Source of the DNA: Strigamia acuminata
Lineage: Eukaryota; Arthropoda; Chilopoda; Geophilomorpha; Linotaeniidae
NCBI GenBank assembly: GCA_949358305.1
Contig: OX442322.1
Span: 5,146,001-5,210,000, forward strand
DNA: 64,000 nucleotides
Direction: 5' to 3'
Position numbers and translations under genes: made by a program. Shown here piece after piece: positions 61,081 through 64,000 of the stretch (position 1 is the stretch's first letter; each line of letters begins with the position of its first letter). Below the pieces are notes generated by a model. It did not search any database, was not told the DNA's origin, and worked only from the letters and a program-made list of their open reading frames with translations.

Positions 61081-63763
61081 TTAAAACAGACAAATAGATT
61101 GTCAGTTTATATTTTCATGTGAAAAGTTAAACTGACGAAATGGAAACGTTTAGTGAACTCTCTTTACTATTTTCGTTCGACAATTTAAGGAATACGAAGT
61201 ATTTTAAATAAGAAATCAAAAAAGTTTCGAGTGAAATAAGAATACAGATATTTTTTTTCGAAGTTTGTTTTATTTCGAAAAGCTAAAAACATACAAGTTT
61301 AGAAGGCGGACTTCTTACGAATTTATCTTTCCACCTGAAAAGTTAAAACGAAGAAAACACCGCAACTATTTGGAAATATTTACAAGAAATTAAGTTTCTT
61401 GTAACTGTACGTCGACACCGATAGCCAGCGACCACGCGCCATAGCAATACGCGTCGATCTCCGTATCAAACGCAGCAGGGAAGCTACTCAAACCTTCAAC
61501 GCAAGGTGCGAACGAATGCTTGGAAATTATGGCGGACAACAGATAAAAGACAGCGGAGAAATGTTACAGAAGGTTCGTAGAGATTTATTTAAGTGTCGCG
61601 AACTAATTTTTCCACTGCCATCGGTACCAAAGATAATTTAGTTGTTGGAGAAAAACAACACACTCCATTTCGCAGAAAAGATTTGCAAATCGAAATGAAT
61701 ATTACCTTTATTTGAAGGAATTAACTATTTTCACAAAAAGTACATTTTTTCCTTCGGGACAATGGAAATTAAGAAAATATAAAATGGCGGCGAATGAAGT
61801 TGCCGACCACGTAGAATAGTATTTTTTACATTGAAAGTTACGAATCACGATAAACGCTTTCCCTCGGAAAAGTAAAAGGATTTCATTCAATCTTTCCTTT
61901 CGGAAATTTAACAGTGTTTTAAGTTTCCAACGATATTTGGGTCTCCCAAATTTTGAGAATTTCTAAATGAAATTTAGCTGTTTGAAAAACAACGAATATT
62001 TTTAGTAATCTAATCGGACATTTTCCCACATGATTTCTTAAAACCGGAATAACAAATCCATTTGTGGCTATGAACTTTGCCACATGAAATATTTACGGAG
62101 CGAATATTTTTTGATTGGATTGAAGCTTTAAAATCAGATAGCTGATTTAAACGAAGAAAATAAGTTTCAAAGTAATTATTTTTCTTTCGGAAAAATCAAA
62201 TAAATCACCGCTGATGAAAAGTTGTATTTTTCCATTCGAAAAAACTAAGAATTGCACAAGATTTATCTTCTATTTTGAACATAGATTTTATTCGGAAAAG
62301 GAAAGATTCTAGATACATTATTTTTCTCTAAAAATTAAGAATTTAGTCAATTTTCCTAAAGGTTAATGGAATGTCATCATATATTTCGTTCGTAATTTAC
62401 GTGTTAAAGTTTAATCAGAAAAACGATTGAATATGTTTTATTTGCGATAAGTAAAAGAAAGGTTCTTTAAAAATGGAATTTCGATGCAAATCCCACAGTA
62501 AAGGGAATGTTATGTGTGAGCAATTAACGAAAAGTTGGAATAACTTCATTTTATTTCATTCAAAAGTAGTTGTGAAAAATCAATTTCAAATATTTTTCAA
62601 AGAAAAATTATTTTTATCGGAAAAAAGTAATTTACATGTCCTCGCGCGGACCGAGTAGTAAACTGCTTAATTGTGACATCGATACTGTTATTGTGTCACG
62701 TGTTATACGGAATTCCAAACCAGTGAATTACGAATTTTGGCGCGATAGGAATAGAAGTTTGACAGTGAAAGTTCTCCAGATTTGTCTTTTCATTTGAAAA
62801 GTTCAAATTGAGGAAATGCTGCAGCAGATGAAGGTATTTACGACAATTGAGATTTAAATATTCTTTCATTCAAAAGATAAAAGATCTCTGCAAAAACATC
62901 TCGTTATTAGAGATAAGGGGGACGAAAATTATTAAAACGAATAATCAAAGACACGTCCTTCGTAAATATCGCAAAGGAATAACTAATTGTGAAAACAATT
63001 GTCCGCTCAGGAAAAGTGGAATTTAGCTAGATATTTTCTTTCGAAAAATCAAAGCAATTGTCATCAAAAAAGAAAGATTTGATGAATAATTTTTACCCAA
63101 AAGTCTAAAGGATTGTCGAATAGTTTTCTCCCGAAAAACAAGTACACATTTGTACCAATAACTTTATCGTTTAAAGTAAAATTTCGAATATTTTCTTTTG
63201 GAAGATTAGAGAATTAGATAATTTTTCTCGCAAAACAAATTTAAAGAATTTTAACGAATTTTTATTTGTTAAAAAAATTTGTTAAAAAAGGGGGAGATGG
63301 ATGGTGAAAATTTATTTTTTCACACTCGAAAAATGGAATTTAAACCCGAAAAAGTAAAGACTTGGTCAAATTATTCTTCCTATTGGAAATGAATACACAA
63401 TGTTGGGAATCGAAAATAGATTTCAATTACAAAGGAATGATTATTTGAACGATAATTGAATAAGAATAAGAAAAATTGAGAGTTTGAGAAAACTTTATTA
63501 AAAGTTGTGGTTGTAACGATATCACACACTAACGGAATAATTAAAAGAAAAATATTTTTTGAAGAAAAGTTATTTAATTATTTGGATTGGTAAAAATCCC
63601 AAAGTTCAAGAAGATTGAAGTAAGTTTATTTTATTTTCATTTGAAAAATACAATATTTTACGAATGTCTTCCCGAAGGAATTTTATTTTATCGGTAAAAT
63701 TGAATCTCGAAGGGAACGGACTTAGTAGAGAACTACTAAATAGATGTAACGTCCTTTATACCA
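61081..63763 (+). other. Long AT-rich leader of D with a recurring short motif
   Basis: No supported gene in about 2.7 kb. A small palindromic motif of the type TTTC-TTYGAAAAG-TTAAA recurs many times at irregular spacing, for example near 61105, 61330, 61860, 62185, 62235, 62785, 63045, 63130 and 63640. This suggests the leader grew by repeated duplication and then decayed. Confidence 0.5.
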
Positions 63764-64000
63764 TTGGCCGACACTAACATCCGCCAATCAGAAGTTGGGA
63801 GATCTAGGGATCCCCAGCCCCCTGCTATTAAAGGAGGACCAGATCAGATACTGATCATTCGCATCCAGACCAGACCAGAAGACGTGTTCCAGAGTCATCT
63901 TGACCACGCCGTCCCGATTTCAGTCACGATTCGAATTTTGTGTGCCGTGTAACCTGCAAAAGCTAACACGTGTCAAACAAACGCGAAGTTTAATTTTATT
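63764..64000 (+). other. Segment of different composition at the right edge
   Basis: It is clearly less AT-rich than the D leader. It has a CCAAT motif near 63784 and a TATTAAAGG near 63827, which could be a promoter or an inserted LTR fragment. A 62-codon frame here is not convincing. Confidence 0.3.

Larger units (their letters stand above)
58647..64000 (+). mobile_element. LTR retrotransposon D, relative of C: 5' LTR and long leader, cut by the right edge
   Basis: An LTR ending CCGTCACA at 60342 is followed by three tRNA-Gln primer sites in tandem and at least 3.6 kb without genes. It shares with C the LTR end, the primer, the repeated primer site, the hairpin after each primer and a U3 block (TTGTCAATG...AGATGGCGC near 58668). 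The left LTR end is a guess from the alignment with C. Confidence 0.65.

Overview
The window is eukaryotic transposon-packed DNA. I see no host gene, rRNA or tRNA gene that I can support. A short interstitial TTAGG array near 32.8 kb, insect-type primer-binding sites and the range of Ty3/Gypsy, Copia and Polinton (Maverick) elements suggest an insect or another arthropod; the species cannot be named. Three Ty3/Gypsy-type elements can be delimited to the base, each with matching LTRs and a 4-bp target-site duplication (TSD). Element B (1718-29468, minus strand, TSD GTGT) is split in its reverse-transcriptase (RT) region by element C (10140-24372, plus strand, TSD CACT). Element A (37617-50486, minus strand, TSD CCGT) sits in the leader of a decayed Copia element, F. 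As far as I can read, the A LTRs are identical, the C LTRs differ at one base in 1587, and the B LTRs differ at about seven positions, which agrees with the nesting order. Layout: 1-~1.2 kb, start of a minus-strand Copia element (E1) running off the left edge; 1.2-1.7 kb unassigned; 1.7-29.5 kb, B with C inside; 29.6-32.75 kb, Copia debris including the minus-strand element H; 32.8-34.55 kb, a mosaic of duplicated non-coding modules; 34.6-35.9 kb, a Polinton remnant (adenain-type protease and integrase C-terminus); 36.07-36.64 kb, a Copia LTR with primer site (E3); 36.64-55.11 kb, Copia element F interrupted by A; 55.11-57.8 kb, minus-strand Copia element G with its 3' LTR, itself split by a 594-bp insertion; 57.8-58.6 kb unassigned; about 58.65-64 kb, the 5' LTR and very long non-coding leader of an element (D) related to C, running off the right edge. 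The Ty3 elements share an expression plan. Gag is followed by pol in the -1 frame with an A AAA AAC slippery heptamer and a downstream stem. After pol comes a large third ORF where an envelope gene would lie, but the predicted proteins have no envelope features. In A, B and C a 3' splice-site-like sequence directly precedes this ORF, so expression from a spliced RNA is the simplest reading. The A and B third proteins are homologous to each other; the C protein is Cys-rich and looks unrelated. In the Copia elements F and G, the segment between integrase and RT contains a stretch resembling a methyl-CpG-binding domain (MBD), which I do not know as a described Copia feature. C and D share tandemly repeated tRNA-Gln primer-binding sites, each followed by a small hairpin.
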